A stretch of DNA of 64,000 nucleotides from Prosopocoilus inquinatus (GCA_036172665.1 CM069877.1:13536501-13600500); one strand, 5' to 3'; counted from the first letter of the stretch, positions 35,250 to 45,752 are shown. The notes: a model not told the origin generated them from the sequence alone. Translations and numbers: made by a program.

Positions 35250-37923
35250 AACTCATCATCCATTGAGTGTTTTAATAAAATGCGGATGTGTACGATGGTT
35301 TAATGTGCAATAAATTAATCAAATGGCCGACAGTTATGTTAAGCGCACGCACAAATTAAATTTGTTTTTTGCTGCGGAATTCTGCGTCACGGATTTTTTT
35401 CTGAAAATATTTTGCACTTCTACAATTCTCGGTGGCACGTGGAAAATTTATGTGCAAATTGAAAGCCACAAAAAATGTAAATACGCATAAGACTATGATG
35501 ACTACATTATGAAATACATTTGGGTTTCATAAAATACACAAGTTCATTAAAGCGTCTCGAAATTTTACTTAATTAAATTGGCGACACTTCAAATTCATTC
35601 TGAAGAGGTTACGAAAATCCACTTCTTAATCTTTATAGTATTTAAGATTTAAAGTTGTAAAGCATATACAACAAAAGCGCTCAAAATTCATCGTTAAAAA
35701 AATGTTCCATTTCTGAACGGTTTTGAATGCACATGCACATTGTCTGTGTTATTTCTGAGCGAACCCGGTTTTCATTGCACGTTGCACTGGAAAGTGGAAA
35801 TCGGATTGCGATGCTTTTTTTTTAAACGTTTAAATCGTGATTTTAATAGTTTGGATCTGTATTCCATAGACGTTAAATTTGAATTGATTGACAGTTCCCT
35901 GCAAATAACTGCAGTTCAATCCAAACGAGTCAAATAACGTTTTCGATTGGGATGCACTTTGTGCACTCATTGTATCGTCATCTCGTTTTAACCTCATGAA
36001 ACAAAATGAGATGAAAATGTACTGAATGCACAAAGTGCGTCCCAATCGAAAACGCTATTAAAAATAGGAATTTTCAAAGGCGAAAGGGGATTACCAACCA
36101 GGATGAAAATTTTACAGGGAGTGTGAATTAATCCGTTTGCAAAATAATCTAAACGCGTTTGGATCACGATTTAGATTTGGAAAACGTTTAAGAAATAATC
36201 AGTCGACAGATGGTGGCACATTAACTGACGGCAGCAAAAAAAAAGTAGACAAATTACAGTTTCCTATAATTATTCTTTCTGAAAATGTTCCAAGACGAGT
36301 TCACAGATAACATTTAAAAGGTTTCAAAATTAACAAGTTTAAAACTTTGGTAAAATCTGTGAATTCATCTTTACTCTATGGAATTTTGAGGAAGAATAAT
36401 TACAGGAAACTATAATTTGTCTACTTTTTTTTTACTTTCAACTGTAGGTACAGTTGCGGCCCTTGAAAACTGGTACACCGAGAATTGATATCATTGTAAA
36501 AAATTCGTAATTTTGTAAAACAAACTTTCATCTATAACTTTGAGTCAGTGTCAAATTTGACAAAACCATAGTATGATTTAGAGTGATTTAAGTGACGTTC
36601 AGAAACTTCAAATTTAGGATCAGTTTACACCACCAAAAAATGTACCAGTTTTCAAAGTCCGCAACTGTACATTAACTTATACATATCTACATATTATAAT
36701 AGTCTCCTGTTACTTTACTTATTTTCATTATGTGTACAATTGCGGCCCTTTAAAACTCGTAGGTACAGTCGCGAGCATTAAATTTGTGTCGTGACTGTCA
36801 GTTTTAATTCCAATAGTTAAAAATTTTCAAATAAACATCTTAGCGTGCACTAAAAAAGGGTCGAAAACAACTTGAATTTTGAAGAAATTATTCGCAGTAT
36901 TCAATATTAAGACGTTAATCTCCTTACTTTACTTTTAGTAAAAACAAAAACAAGTCAGGCACCAATCTTTGACAATCAATGACGACCTAAATTTATTGCT
37001 CACGACTGTACATTGTGAACTGACGTAATTGTATAAAAAAATCGAAGTCATGTAAGGTAAGGCAAATTCAAATTCAATACCACAGTCAATAGTTGTCTTT
37101 TATTTGCACGTCAGATCAGTTCACTTTTACCCTGGATCACTTATTCAAAAATTTGTGTGTTTTATTTGGCTACATGATCTAACCCAAAGTGATCCAAAAC
37201 ACTTCCCGCTTTGCTATTACTACACCTCGAAAATTCTAGATCAGTTTGGATCAGTTGGTTCACTTGTAGAGGGGATGTTATTTCAACTGTTTGTCAAATT
37301 ACATTACTCGTCCAAACAAACTTTTGTATTTGCTTGACTCACTGTAAAGTGATGCAAAAATAATATCTTCATCTGAAGATTAAAATACAGCAATCACATC
37401 TCGCATGTTTTATTTACTATTAAATCGATCACTTAAGATCAGTTCACTTTGGGTTAAACTGAACTGACCTGAACTAACCTGCGTTGCAAATAAAAGACAA
37501 CTAATGAGTAGTGTACATTCGTCGCCCGCGTATTACGTAGCCATGGCAACATCCAAAACCTCCGAAGTATAGTTATAAGAAAAACAAAATTTAATGTTTC
37601 TCCTTTTTCTTGTTCCAGCCCGGAATTTTAATATTTGGAAATAACTCGCCTGTCCTAACCTATTGCCTATTGTATCAAGTTAATAAAATAACACTTAAAT
37701 AACGAATAAATTAATTAAATAACGAAATGATACTGTATTATAATTATCTGCATAATTTTGCTTTTCCTGTCGTACTTGTGTTTTTATTTACTACGAAAGT
37801 TTTTTTTTATGACATGTTTCGGTTGAAAAAGTTCGTTTACCTGTAATCATGATCGTCGATGGCGTCATACAAAGCGGAAGCCAAATAAACTTCGGTGTTG
37901 GTCCGGCCTCTGTATATACTCAT
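22798..37923 (-). CDS. ANKLE1: ANKLE1 homologue: ankyrin repeats, LEM domain, GIY-YIG endonuclease
   Basis: Five coding exons on the minus strand: 37923-37841, 30192-29780, 24607-23896, 23832-23594 and 23438-22798. All junctions are in frame and give 695 residues. Ankyrin repeats occupy about residues 30-150 (GGDPNIQSDEGLTPLHIAAA, then NRTEILRLLLNCGGNPEI). A low-complexity acidic/serine linker runs to about 400. The LEM domain is at about 430-466 (LRKELTHLGYDPGPIT). The GIY-YIG nuclease fills 530-660, with TYLLLDPR, then FYVGKGKRTRPYSHLYEA and VEAYTREAAMISAL, which supplies the conserved glutamate. Human ANKLE1 and worm LEM-3 cut branched DNA and chromatin bridges at the midbody. The two largest introns, 7.6 kb and 5.2 kb, hold many repeats. 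Extra exons in these introns cannot be excluded, but none is needed for frame. Confidence 0.9.
24635..24668. repeat. (ATTC)n microsatellite
   Basis: About seven uninterrupted ATTC units 30 bp upstream (in gene sense) of the ANKLE1 exon 3 acceptor. Confidence 0.85.
25768..25910. repeat. dispersed repeat, copy B (inverted relative to 2.7 kb)
   Basis: It contains ATTCCCCCCAGGTCGCTGGG and the flanking motifs of the 2655-2790 repeat in reverse order. Confidence 0.5.
26641..26766. mobile_element. fold-back MITE with near-perfect long arms
   Basis: Arms start GCCCGTTTGCACCACTTTCA and end in the complement; the inner segment AAGTGTCACTTAACCATTTA pairs with its partner across a spacer of about 10 nt. 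It folds over most of its length. Confidence 0.65.
26911..27323. mobile_element. TIR element with 10-bp target duplication (MULE-like)
   Basis: Ends AGAGACCCTCTAGT / ACTAGAGGGTCTCT are inverted repeats. AATGGAAACT flanks both sides (26901-26910 and 27324-27333). An unoccupied relative of the target, CTAATGATTTAATGGAAACT followed directly by TTCTTCTT, exists at 25691. The 10-bp duplication points to Mutator-like elements. Confidence 0.65.
27452..27554. mobile_element. fold-back MITE related to 5639-5754
   Basis: It shares the GGCTGAGTTGCTTACTCAGC core and CGCGCC termini with the copy at 5639; the arms are more degraded. Confidence 0.5.
27581..27768. mobile_element. small TIR element
   Basis: GAGTGTGTCAA at the left and TTGACACACTC at the right, about 190 bp apart, with an internal AACACT...AGTGTT palindrome. 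No coding content. Confidence 0.4.
28395..28490. repeat. tandem repeat, 3 x 32 bp
   Basis: Units start GTGGCTGAGGTACATTTCAA at 28395, 28427 and 28459. The same motif forms one arm of hairpins at 60572-60640, 61846-61910 and 62146-62215. Confidence 0.75.
28642..29046. mobile_element. nested TIR elements
   Basis: The outer arms GATGCTGGGTTTCCACATCT / AGATGTGGAAACCCAGCAT enclose a palindrome around ATTTTAAATCAACCAATCAC (28690-28765). They also enclose a second TIR pair GTGCTTTCTTTCGCT / AGCGAAAGAAAGCAC (about 28781-29012). Relatives of the inner element occur near 5530, 35815 and 36150. Confidence 0.5.
30694..30834. mobile_element. fold-back MITE
   Basis: Arms ACGGAATTATATATTTTGTT and AACAAAATATATAATTCCGT, with inner CGAAGCGGCAAACG / CGTTGCCGCCTCG pairing. 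Confidence 0.6.
30985..31107. mobile_element. diverged copy of the 21401-21547 MITE
   Basis: It shares GCGTTACGGGATAGCTATTT and the GAATCGCGTAGAATTTTAAC block with the 21.4-kb copy, but lacks its clean left terminus. Confidence 0.6.
31905..32430. repeat. repeats of ATTCGTTTTAGAT
   Basis: At least four direct copies of (T)ATTCGTTTTA(GAT) at about 31917, 31970, 32007 and 32320, and one reverse copy TCTAAAACGAATATACC at about 32413. Possibly a broken TIR element. Confidence 0.35.
32525..32975. mobile_element. hAT-type MITE with 8-bp target duplication
   Basis: Termini TAGAGATGGG and CCCATCTCTA are hAT-like. The flanks are ATTACATG (32517-32524) and ATTTCATG (32976-32983), an 8-bp duplication with one mismatch. 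It contains inner CACCCGGTGCA / TGCACCAGG palindromes. This copy is uninterrupted and serves as the empty site for the Penelope-like insertion in the second copy at 52699. Confidence 0.75.
32999..33058. repeat. solo arm of the 33249 MITE
   Basis: GGGTCCCTAGATTTGATTGA and the following 40 bp match the left arm of the element at 33249. Confidence 0.6.
33249..33527. mobile_element. MITE with ~60-bp TIRs
   Basis: The left end AGGGTCCCTAGATTTGATTG and right end CAATCAAATCTAGGGACCCT belong to arms of about 60 bp. A degraded relative sits near 27990. Confidence 0.7.
35206..35246. repeat. (GA)n microsatellite
   Basis: A GA dinucleotide run, interrupted by one GC. It produces spurious Arg/Glu ORFs in several frames. 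Confidence 0.9.
35932..36061. mobile_element. fold-back MITE
   Basis: Ends AATAACGTTTTCGATTGGGA / TCCCAATCGAAAACGCTATT. The outer AATARCGTTTTC is shared with the element at 48401-48525, which suggests one family with variable interiors. Confidence 0.6.
36230..36436. mobile_element. MITE (AGTAGACAAATTACAGTTTC family), copy 1
   Basis: The arms start AAAGTAGACAAATTACAGTT and include TATAATTATTCTTTCTGAAA; the right arm is the complement. Copy 2 is at 41846-42062. Confidence 0.65.
36448..36671. mobile_element. MITE with TACAGTTGCGG termini
   Basis: GTACAGTTGCGGCCCTTGAA at the left and TTCAAAGTCCGCAACTGTAC at the right form inverted arms, continued by AACTGGTACA / TGTACCAGTT. A solo-like GTACAATTGCGGCCCTTTAA follows at 36733. 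Confidence 0.6.
36772..37011. mobile_element. MITE with TACAGTCGCGAGCATTAAAT termini, copy 1
   Basis: Left end TACAGTCGCGAGCATTAAAT and right end ATTTATTGCTCACGACTGTA. Copy 2 lies at 61135-61334 and shares GGCGCCAATCTTTGACAATC (here with one difference). Confidence 0.65.
37091..37502. mobile_element. TIR element, about 0.4 kb
   Basis: AGTTGTCTTTTATTTGCA and TGCAAATAAAAGACAACT form the termini. The interior repeats GATCAGTTCACTTT-like motifs in both orientations. Confidence 0.6.
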
Positions 37924-38575
37924 TGCAAGGTATTTCTGTTATTTAATTGAAACAACGTCGAACCCACGTGCAAATTCACACCACTCTACAACTTTCTTAC
38001 CAACCTCAACTACACCACACGCATGACTGCATGAATGTTTGACTGGTACTGGTAAGTGACGCAAGCGCAAAACTGATTTTTAGAATAATAGAATAAACAC
38101 TATTGTATTTACTATCTAAAACACTTTTTTTAAGATAATATTTAGTTCGTCAAAAGTAGAAATCGTGGGTAGCTACAAAAAGAAAAAGAAACGGTTATGT
38201 TAGTTTTCATTGGTGCGCCCGTGTGCGATGGTATTTCAAAACCGCGATGAATTATTATTTACTTAGAAAAGGAAAACAATGGTTCTTCAAGTTTTTGCTT
38301 ATCCAATGTTAAGCGAAAATTAAAGCAAAAGGAAATTCCCAAAATTCGTTATGCGTGGAGCCATCTTCATGTTACTAAGCGAACTATCATCAATGCGAAA
38401 TAAATAAATACAGAAATTTGTAATCATTTTTTTCTACGACCTTTGACAAAAAGACATTTCTCGCCACCGAATACTTCAACGAGAGATTGATTTCCGACAT
38501 TAGCGAAGAAAATCTCATAACATTAACTTTCGTCACTAGACGCAAAAGTTACCTATTAATTTTCAACTTCGTCTA
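37924..38575. other. ANKLE1 upstream flank
   Basis: It should contain the ANKLE1 5' UTR and promoter. AT-rich; no specific element was recognised. Confidence 0.3.
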
Positions 38576-41299
38576 TACTCTGTTCACGTTAAGAATATAG
38601 TAGTTAGCGCTCGCGTCGGCGTACGTATTACATAGGAGCAATAAGGAAAGAGCGGTAAATTCAAAATTTTTATATTTAGAAAAACAGCAAACTAAAGGAG
38701 AATTTAATTTGTTGCATGAATACACAAACCAAACGATTAATTTAATTTACAATTAAATTAATCTTAGTAGTGATTTTAATTTGTTGTGCATAAATTCACC
38801 ACAGAGTCTGAATTTTGTTGCAAGTTTTATTCTTTTAGAGATAATTTAAAATTAAAAGCCCATGTTATTTAATAATGCCTTTATTTGCCTTATTGGTCAA
38901 CATGTAAACACATAGAAAAATAAAACGTACTTGAGGTTCAGAAAAGCAATAAAAAAATTGCTATCTATTTCAAAACCTAACCTTAACCTAATATATCTAT
39001 TTTTTCTATGTATTCTAACACTGATTCTACTCCAAGCTTTCCTCTAATATCTGCACTTTTTATTCTATCATTCAATGTAACTTCTATGGCTGTACGGAAG
39101 TATTCCATTTGTGTACTTCTATTTTTCTTTTCAGGCTACTCGTTTGTATCCATGATTCACAGCCGGAAGTTAATATGGATCTGAACATTGTTTTAATCTG
39201 ACCCTAAAACTAAATCAAAGTAAACTTGATAAAACTGATCACTGTCAGTTAATTGATAGCTATAAAAACATGTTACACGAGACACAAAAATCAAAATGAC
39301 AAAATACACAGAATAATTTAATAATTGCTGGCACAGCAAGAACAATCATGTTATAACAAACAATGTGAATTTATAAATCGAAAACAACCTGCTCTGATAA
39401 GTAGGGAAATTTGACTTAATCACTTGTTCACTGGGATGACAGATATTAATAACAAAAGTGTAGATAATGTGAATTCAGAATTTCTCACAAGATTAATTAT
39501 TATTTACTTTCGTTAATTTATTCACTTGTAAAATCTAAATCTGAGTCAGGTGGCGATTCTAATGATGAGTCAGTATTTGCTGTTATAATTAATTCCTCCA
39601 CCATATCTTCCACAATATTATCAAGTTGGTACATTTTGTTTTCTTCTGCAATAGCATGTTTAACGCAATTTTCCCAATGTTCAGCATTTACAAGATCTAA
39701 TCCCTCGAGCAGCAATGTTTTGACCTCGGGCAACTTGAATGTTTTATTATTAGCAGCTACATGATGTTTTACTTGAGCCCAAACAAGTTCTATTGGATTT
39801 AAATTGTAATGATAAGGGGGCAATCTTAATATTGTACGGCCAGTTTCTGTTACCATTTCATCTATAACGTAACTCACTGGATTATCACTTACATATTTTT
39901 TTGTTATATCAAGAAGTTGAACTTTTAATAAAGTGTTGTCTGTTACAATTCCTTTCAATGTAAGCCATTCAATTATTGCGCCTTTCTTCCATGAAGAATT
40001 AGGAATTTTATCCGTCTTGACTGAGTGATAAGGCGCATTGTCCATTACAATTACACATCCAGGTTCAAGATTTGGTAATATATTTTTCATCCACTCCGTA
40101 AAAACTTGACTGTTCATATCTTCATGACAGTCACCAGTTTTTTTTGATTCAAACAGTAGCAATCCGTTATCAACAAAACCAGTTTCACTACCAATGTGAA
40201 GCACAATCAGACGTTTTCCTTTTCCAGAAGGATTTTGTAAACCAAGTGACAATCCATCTACAAATGCTTGTCGAGCAGTAGTCACTGTTGTATCTTTCCA
40301 CACTTTTGGCTTTGTGTGACCGGCATTCACCCACGTCTCATCCAAGAAATATATTTTCTTTCCCATTGTACGAAATTTTCTAATGGAGTTTAAATAATTA
40401 CGTCTCCACAAGACAATACCTTGACGTTCGATTAAAATACAATTTCTGCTTCGTTCCTCCCATTTAAATCCCAATTTTCTCAAAATTTTCCACAATGTTG
40501 TACGATGAATTACAGGTAAAGTATCATCTGTTTGTAGAACCTATAAATTTTTTTACTTAGTTTCAAAATAATAGTAATAAATGTAAATGTATTTACCGTT
40601 AAAATTTTTGAGCAAGTAGGTAATTCATTCTTAAGATAAAAAGAATGCACATGTCTTCTAATAGATTTTTCATGAGCTTCATCGAGTTTATTGAAAATTG
40701 TATCACGGTTTCGCTTCTTGCTAGGAGATCGTAGAATTCCCGTGCTTTCCTTTTCTTTTACGATAGCCCACATTGTTGCCTCTCCAATGCCAACCATCTT
40801 TGAAGCCAATTTTATTGAAGCTGACTTGGAATTATCATGGTGGTATTGAACAAAAGCATTATATGCCATAACTCTTTGGTCACTTCGAATATGCTTCCCT
40901 TGAGGGTTTCTCGAGGAGCCAGCTTCCTCTCGTACGTCCATATTAGCACTGTAATATATCATAATAAATTCTCATGAAAATAAACATTATTAATAAAATA
41001 TTTACCTGTTAATTGCAATTACAGCCGTAGAGCTCTAAAAAGAACAATTTTTTAAACGATTTTAAATAACAATAAGCACACAAACCAAACACCAACACCA
41101 AACCAAAATGACATAAATACAACTGACGTTCACAATTCTAGTTATATTTCGCTCTATCCAACATAAAATTAATTCGCGGGAACGAGCGCCGGAATGTCAA
41201 CTTTAACCATTGTAAACTTGCCTCGAATTTCAACCAATCACAAGCCGGAAAATATTGCCCTATCCTTTCCAACGCTATATTCTTAACGTGAACAGAGTA
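38576..41299 (-). mobile_element. complete Tc1/mariner-superfamily DNA transposon
   Basis: Perfect inverted termini of at least 25 bp begin TACTCTGTTCACGTTAAGAA at both ends. Each end is flanked by TA (38574-38575 and 41300-41301), the target duplication of this superfamily. The 2724-bp body encodes one two-exon transposase. About 0.9 kb of non-coding DNA lies beyond its stop codon. Perfect termini and an open transposase imply a young copy. Confidence 0.9.
39518..40941 (-). CDS. DDE transposase, IS630-Tc1-mariner superfamily, long D-E spacing
   Basis: Two exons on the minus strand, 40941-40597 and 40540-39518, give 455 residues with no stop or frameshift. The start is MDVREE; the intron splices ..SKILT to VLQTDDTLP. 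A probable 5' UTR intron (CAG|GTAAAT to TTACAG) lies just upstream of the ATG. Residues about 20-110 form a helix-turn-helix-like region (IKLASKMVGIGEATMWAIVK). The catalytic core shows FLDETWV (first D), VIVMDNAPYH (second D) and LNPIELVWAQVK (E). I count 83 residues between the second D and the E, much longer than the 34 of Tc1 and mariner; the extra segment sits after the NAPYHS motif. The acidic C-terminus ends DSDLDFTSE. It probably belongs to a long-spacing group such as the published DD82E type, but I could not test this. Confidence 0.9.
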
Positions 41300-41845
41300 T
41301 AGTTGCCTGTATCGCTGTATCGAGTCATTATTAAATGTAAGTGTGTGTGCGCTGTTTATTATGATTTCTGATTCAGAAAGTGATTTCGATCTTCCCGGTA
41401 CGCCACCATAAATGGTAAATCGGGTCGCAGTAAAAGTATAACGTTTAAGTCATCGAAATCATTTTCTTAAAGCTCGCGAACATTACCATACTTTTCGAAA
41501 TTGGGGAGAAACTAACTTTCCCGGAAAACAGAGTTCCTACTTCATCGGGAAACAGCTTAGAAACGTAAATTTTAGAAAATTTGTTATTGGACGCGTTCAG
41601 ATGACCGAGTTGCTACTCGACATATTTAAAAAGTCAGCGGTTCGTTTGCCTGAACGGGAAATTTAACGTAATATGTAAATACCATTTCGATTGAAATTTA
41701 ACTCAGTACTGAGAATGCCTGTGTTCCGCTAAAGATAGCGCATACAATCCGCTATTGCTACGCAGCGGAGCGCTAACTTGCAGCGCATGTATATAACTAA
41801 TCGATAACTGGCTGAACGAGTTTAATATTCTTGATGTTATTGTCG

Positions 41846-42062
41846 GAAGCAAAAGAAAGTAGACATCTTACAGTTCCCTGTAATTATTCTTTCTGAAAAT
41901 GGTAGTGATTAAAGACACAGATAACATTTAAAAAATGTAAAAACTTTCAAAATTAACAAGTCTAGATCTTCAGTAAAATCTGTGAATTCGTTTATAATCT
42001 ACGCCATTTTGAGAAAGAATAATTACAGGAAACTGTAACTTGTTTACTATTTTTTGCTTTCA
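41846..42062. mobile_element. MITE (AGTAGACAAATTACAGTTTC family), copy 2
   Basis: Same arms and middle (AACATTTAAAA, TTCAAAATTAACAAG, AAATCTGTGAATTC) as 36230-36436, with scattered substitutions. Confidence 0.65.
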
Positions 42063-42078
42063 ATTGTACTTTCATAAT

Positions 42079-42301
42079 AGGCGTGTTCTTTTTGCCACAA
42101 ATCTCATCTCAACTCAGATAAACGTTATTTCTGTTGGCATGAACAAGTGAGTTTGAACTGTGATTTCGATCTCTCCCCTTGTCACTCGTGCACTCCTATT
42201 GGTTGCCAGATTGAAATACACATTCAAACTTACTTGTTCGCGCGAACGGAAATGACGTTTATCTGAGCTGAAGTGAGTTTTGCGGTAAATAGAACACACC
42301 C
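42079..42301. mobile_element. MITE with long TIRs
   Basis: The left end TAGGCGTGTTCTTTTTGCCA and right end TAAATAGAACACACCCA belong to imperfect arms of about 80 bp that include CAGATAAACGT and AACTTACTTGTTCGCGCGAA-type sequence. Confidence 0.6.
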
Positions 42302-43173
42302 ATTATGTCCAAATTTTCAGATAAACACCAATCTACGCCATTTGACCTAGAATTTCAATTTGTACAGGTTATTTCTTAACTAATTCGATTTTATAATTGA
42401 TCTAATGATAAATTAACATTAATGTCACTTTTCACCTGTTTCACACCGCTACTGGTAACGCTAGCGAAGAAGCGTTTTTAAAAAGCCAGGCTGAACGCAG
42501 GCATACAGTCGAGACAACTCAACCGCTCAATTATCTAAAGGCGACCATTTGCGTGTTTTCTAGTGTATACTAATTAATTTAAATATTCTGCTTGTTTATT
42601 GAAATCACATATTTATTAAGTAGGAAAGGAAGGCCTTCTTTAATTGTTGAAACTAAGTTAATTGTAAATAAACAATAAAAGTAAAAGTCGCAAGAGTCGC
42701 GTTTATATGCTGCCATCTTTGGATGAATAATTGAACTTTTATTGACTTATTACTTACAGAAGTCTATAATTATTTTGCATTAAAAACTCAAAAAAATAGA
42801 AAAAAATTCTGTTTATTTGGCACTTAAAGTATAAATATTTGCGATTTCATTAATTTGCTTTTTTACAAGAACTAATTCTTCCTTCAAATCCTAAATTATG
42901 AGAGTGCGTCGATGATTAACCGAGAATCAAAATATGTATTCTTCATATTACAAAAAAAAAAATAATTAATTTTAAATTTTAAATAATTTTTTGTACATTC
43001 TATCAGGATAGTGCTCTATGTGTGGTTAATTTTTACTTTTCTATCAGTCAACTGAATTTAAAATTAAACAAAATTTGCACAGTTAATAAAGTCTTATTTA
43101 AATACACGTCTCCATTTTTGTACATAAATTTTGTTATTAAAATTTAAAAATAGAATTAAAAAAAAAGTTACTG

Positions 43174-45238
43174 TCAGTCTAGTTCCGGAAAAATATCTTC
43201 GCTGGTTGACTTCAACTGCTCATAACGCTGTTGGGTCTTGGTCCAAACATTTTTCTTTGATTTTGCTCCGCTTGCAACCTCGACATTCACTGGAGTGCTA
43301 CCCATTCCGGATGTTCCCGGATTAGACACCAATTTGATCTAAAACAGATGGATTTTAATAAAAACAACAATAAAATAGAGGTTTGTAATACATACCGGTT
43401 CTAACAAGCCGACGCCATCTTTACCAAGCGCTTGGCCTTCTGCCCAGCCCATTTTTGATAATAATTTAAATCCTTTGTTTTCAGAACTTATAGATCTGGT
43501 TTCATAAAAATTGATTAGTCGGCAGCAATATTAAAGTAAAATGTTACTTACTGATCTAGCGAAGCGACTTGCGTCTTCTCATGTTCGTTTTGGCTACCGA
43601 CCATTTCTCTGCGCGCCTGTGCCCGATCTGTATACCCCGTAGCTAAATTGGCGCCGGAGTAATCGTTTTGGATCACACCAAATTTCTTTCGTAGGTTTTT
43701 CAGTTGCAATTTGTGTTGCTGGATTTTAGTCATCGGTTTCGCAACATCTTTTGCATCTTCTTTAGTCTGGATTAAGCCTGGTTCACACAGGCCGCAAGTT
43801 TGATTGCCGGAATGTACATGGCAAAGAAGAACGCTTGCACCTATTTGTATCCGACTTCCATGCACAACTTCTAGTGCCTCGCTTTCTTGCTTAGAGGCCG
43901 CCATTCTTTTTCCATTCAACAGAGTCCCGTTCCTCGAACCCAAATCAACAGCCAGGTATTTACCGGCCTCGTTGTCAAAAACAAACTTCAAATGGTGCTT
44001 GCTTACATTTATATCACGGATTAGGATATCATGGTCACCTTCTCGTCCAATCGTTGCACCTTTAAATGTTACGATGTATAAGGAACCAACTTTTAAGTTG
44101 GGAATGGTTGTTTCCTCGACTATTATTCGCATGCAAGGGGGCCAATGTTTCGATATATCTGTAAGTAATGGGGCATAATTAATTTAAGCAAAAATTAGAA
44201 GAGTTGTGTGCAAAAAGAAAAATGCAAATATACCAGATGACTCATCAAAATCGTCATCGGAACTTCCAGACTTAAACCTTAGCCTGCTACAACTGCTGTC
44301 AGAGCATTCACCTTCTTCCAGGTCCAATTCACACTCGGACTTCCTTTTCACCCGCTTGTTTTCCTGGAAACAACATTCAATTACTGTCTGTTACGTACCG
44401 AGGGCTTGTTTTTGTAGTGATTTTATGTTCAATTGATTGAACGACTGCGCAAGATTCTCCATAGTAGAAGAAGTGATTACCTGCAAGAGCAAAAATAAAT
44501 TCAACTTTTTTTCACAAACGCACGTCTTACTTGTTGCTTTCCTTGATCTTTTTTCCGCTTTTGTTTCTTGGGATACTCTTTCAAAACTTCTACTTTTGAA
44601 TGAAACTCGTAAGTTTGCTTTTCGGCATTGTATGTCAGGTAGGTTCCTGTATTTCCATCATAATACAGTCCGTATTCCTGCAAAACCGTCTGTAAACAAC
44701 AATTTAATCGCCCCGGAGTTAGACTTACGGCATTGTAATAATAACCCGATTGATAATCATAATACAACCCGGATGTCTCTTCATATACGAAACCTGTGTT
44801 TCGCATGGCTAGCTCTGCTGCTTCCTTTATTTCCTCTGATATGTTTTTCGGTGAAGTTATATCTTCAATCATTGTTTGTGTGCTTTCACATTTCGTCAAT
44901 CTTTTCTGCAAAAAAAAATCTGCATTAATTTAAAACCATATCTTGTCAACTATGGAGAAGTAGAAGAGAGTGAGCCATCAAAGAAAATGTTACTAGGTAC
45001 TAACCTTCAATTTCTGTTTTAATTTCTTAATCTTCTTCCGCTGGCGTTCCACACACGTCTGCAGTTTCACTATGAACTCCAACACGTCTGGCATTTCTAG
45101 CAATTTGGTTTTTAACAAGCTGGATAACTCGTACCTTTGTGTGGAGCTGTGCTCGCTGTCGCTACTCGTAATTTTATTGACCTCTACATTTTCACTTTCT
45201 TTTTCTTTAGAAACTGTAATGACACCATCTTTATCCAT
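43174..45238 (-). CDS. AGGF1: AGGF1 homologue: OCRE, FHA and G-patch protein
   Basis: Seven exons on the minus strand: 45238-45005, 44905-44729, 44689-44531, 44363-44234, 44158-43552, 43495-43396 and 43338-43174. All junctions keep the frame; the product is 523 residues (human about 714). The N-terminus is charged with a short coiled coil. An OCRE-type tyrosine-rich region lies at about 110-165 (YEETSGLYYDYQSGYYYN, then YGLYYDGNTGTYL). The EEGE acidic block follows. WPPCMRIIVEET opens the FHA region (about 240-340) with GREGDHDI and DLGSRNGTLLNGK. The G-patch is at about 440-470 (KMGWAEGQALGKDGVGL). Human AGGF1 is an angiogenic factor but is also found with spliceosomal proteins; the OCRE, FHA and G-patch domains suggest a nuclear RNA role here, which is inference. 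Confidence 0.93.
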
Positions 45239-45676
45239 GTAAAGCGAAAAAATGATAGAAACTTCGATTTTAATCAAGAAATTATTGTACACACGTCGCC
45301 GTCAATCGCTGTCAACCTAACCTCACTTGTCAAAAATCAGTGCCACCAACCACAGTTTGGCTTTAGAGTAACCAGATGATATTTTGAAAATCCCTAGCCT
45401 TAAGGTAGGCAACTTATAAATCACCAAAGCCGGGCGAAAAAGAACATGTCATGTAATTTTTATTTATTTATTTTATTATTTATTGTACGAATATTTAACA
45501 AAAAATAGTAAAAATTTTTTGCAAATTGTTTTTATCCTGTTGTAATCGAAAAAGCGATCGTAGGATGTCGCTGTTTAAGCTATAAAAAAAATATGATTAT
45601 CAAAAACATAATTATTTTAAATGGTAAAAAAAATAGTTTTTAAACTTTGAAACGGTGACTGTAAAATCGTAAGGAA

Positions 45677-45752
45677 CACTACGCTCCGTTTCGCTATCGC
45701 TTGTTAGTTTCGGGAGGTATGAAACTATCAAGAGAAAGCGAAACGTAGAGTA
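45677..45752. repeat. short fold-back element
   Basis: CACTACGCTCCGTTTCGCT pairs with AGCGAAACGTAGAGT across about 40 nt. Confidence 0.45.

Larger units (their letters stand above)
30193..37840. other. ANKLE1 intron 1 (7.6 kb), repeat-filled
   Basis: It holds the MITEs at 30694-30834, 30985-31107, 32525-32975, 33249-33527, 35932-36061, 36230-36436, 36448-36671, 36772-37011 and 37091-37502, a repeated ATTCGTTTTAGA motif between 31.9 and 32.43 kb and a (GA)n tract at 35206-35246. The stretch 33.6-35.2 kb shows nothing recognisable. Confidence 0.6.
41302..43173. other. intergenic region with two MITEs
   Basis: Apart from the elements at 41846-42062 and 42079-42301, AT-rich DNA with no recognised gene. 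AGGF1 3' UTR is expected at the right edge. Confidence 0.4.

Noticed and set aside
34996..35313. ORFs with long Arg-Glu runs
   Set aside because: They are translations of the (GA)n microsatellite.
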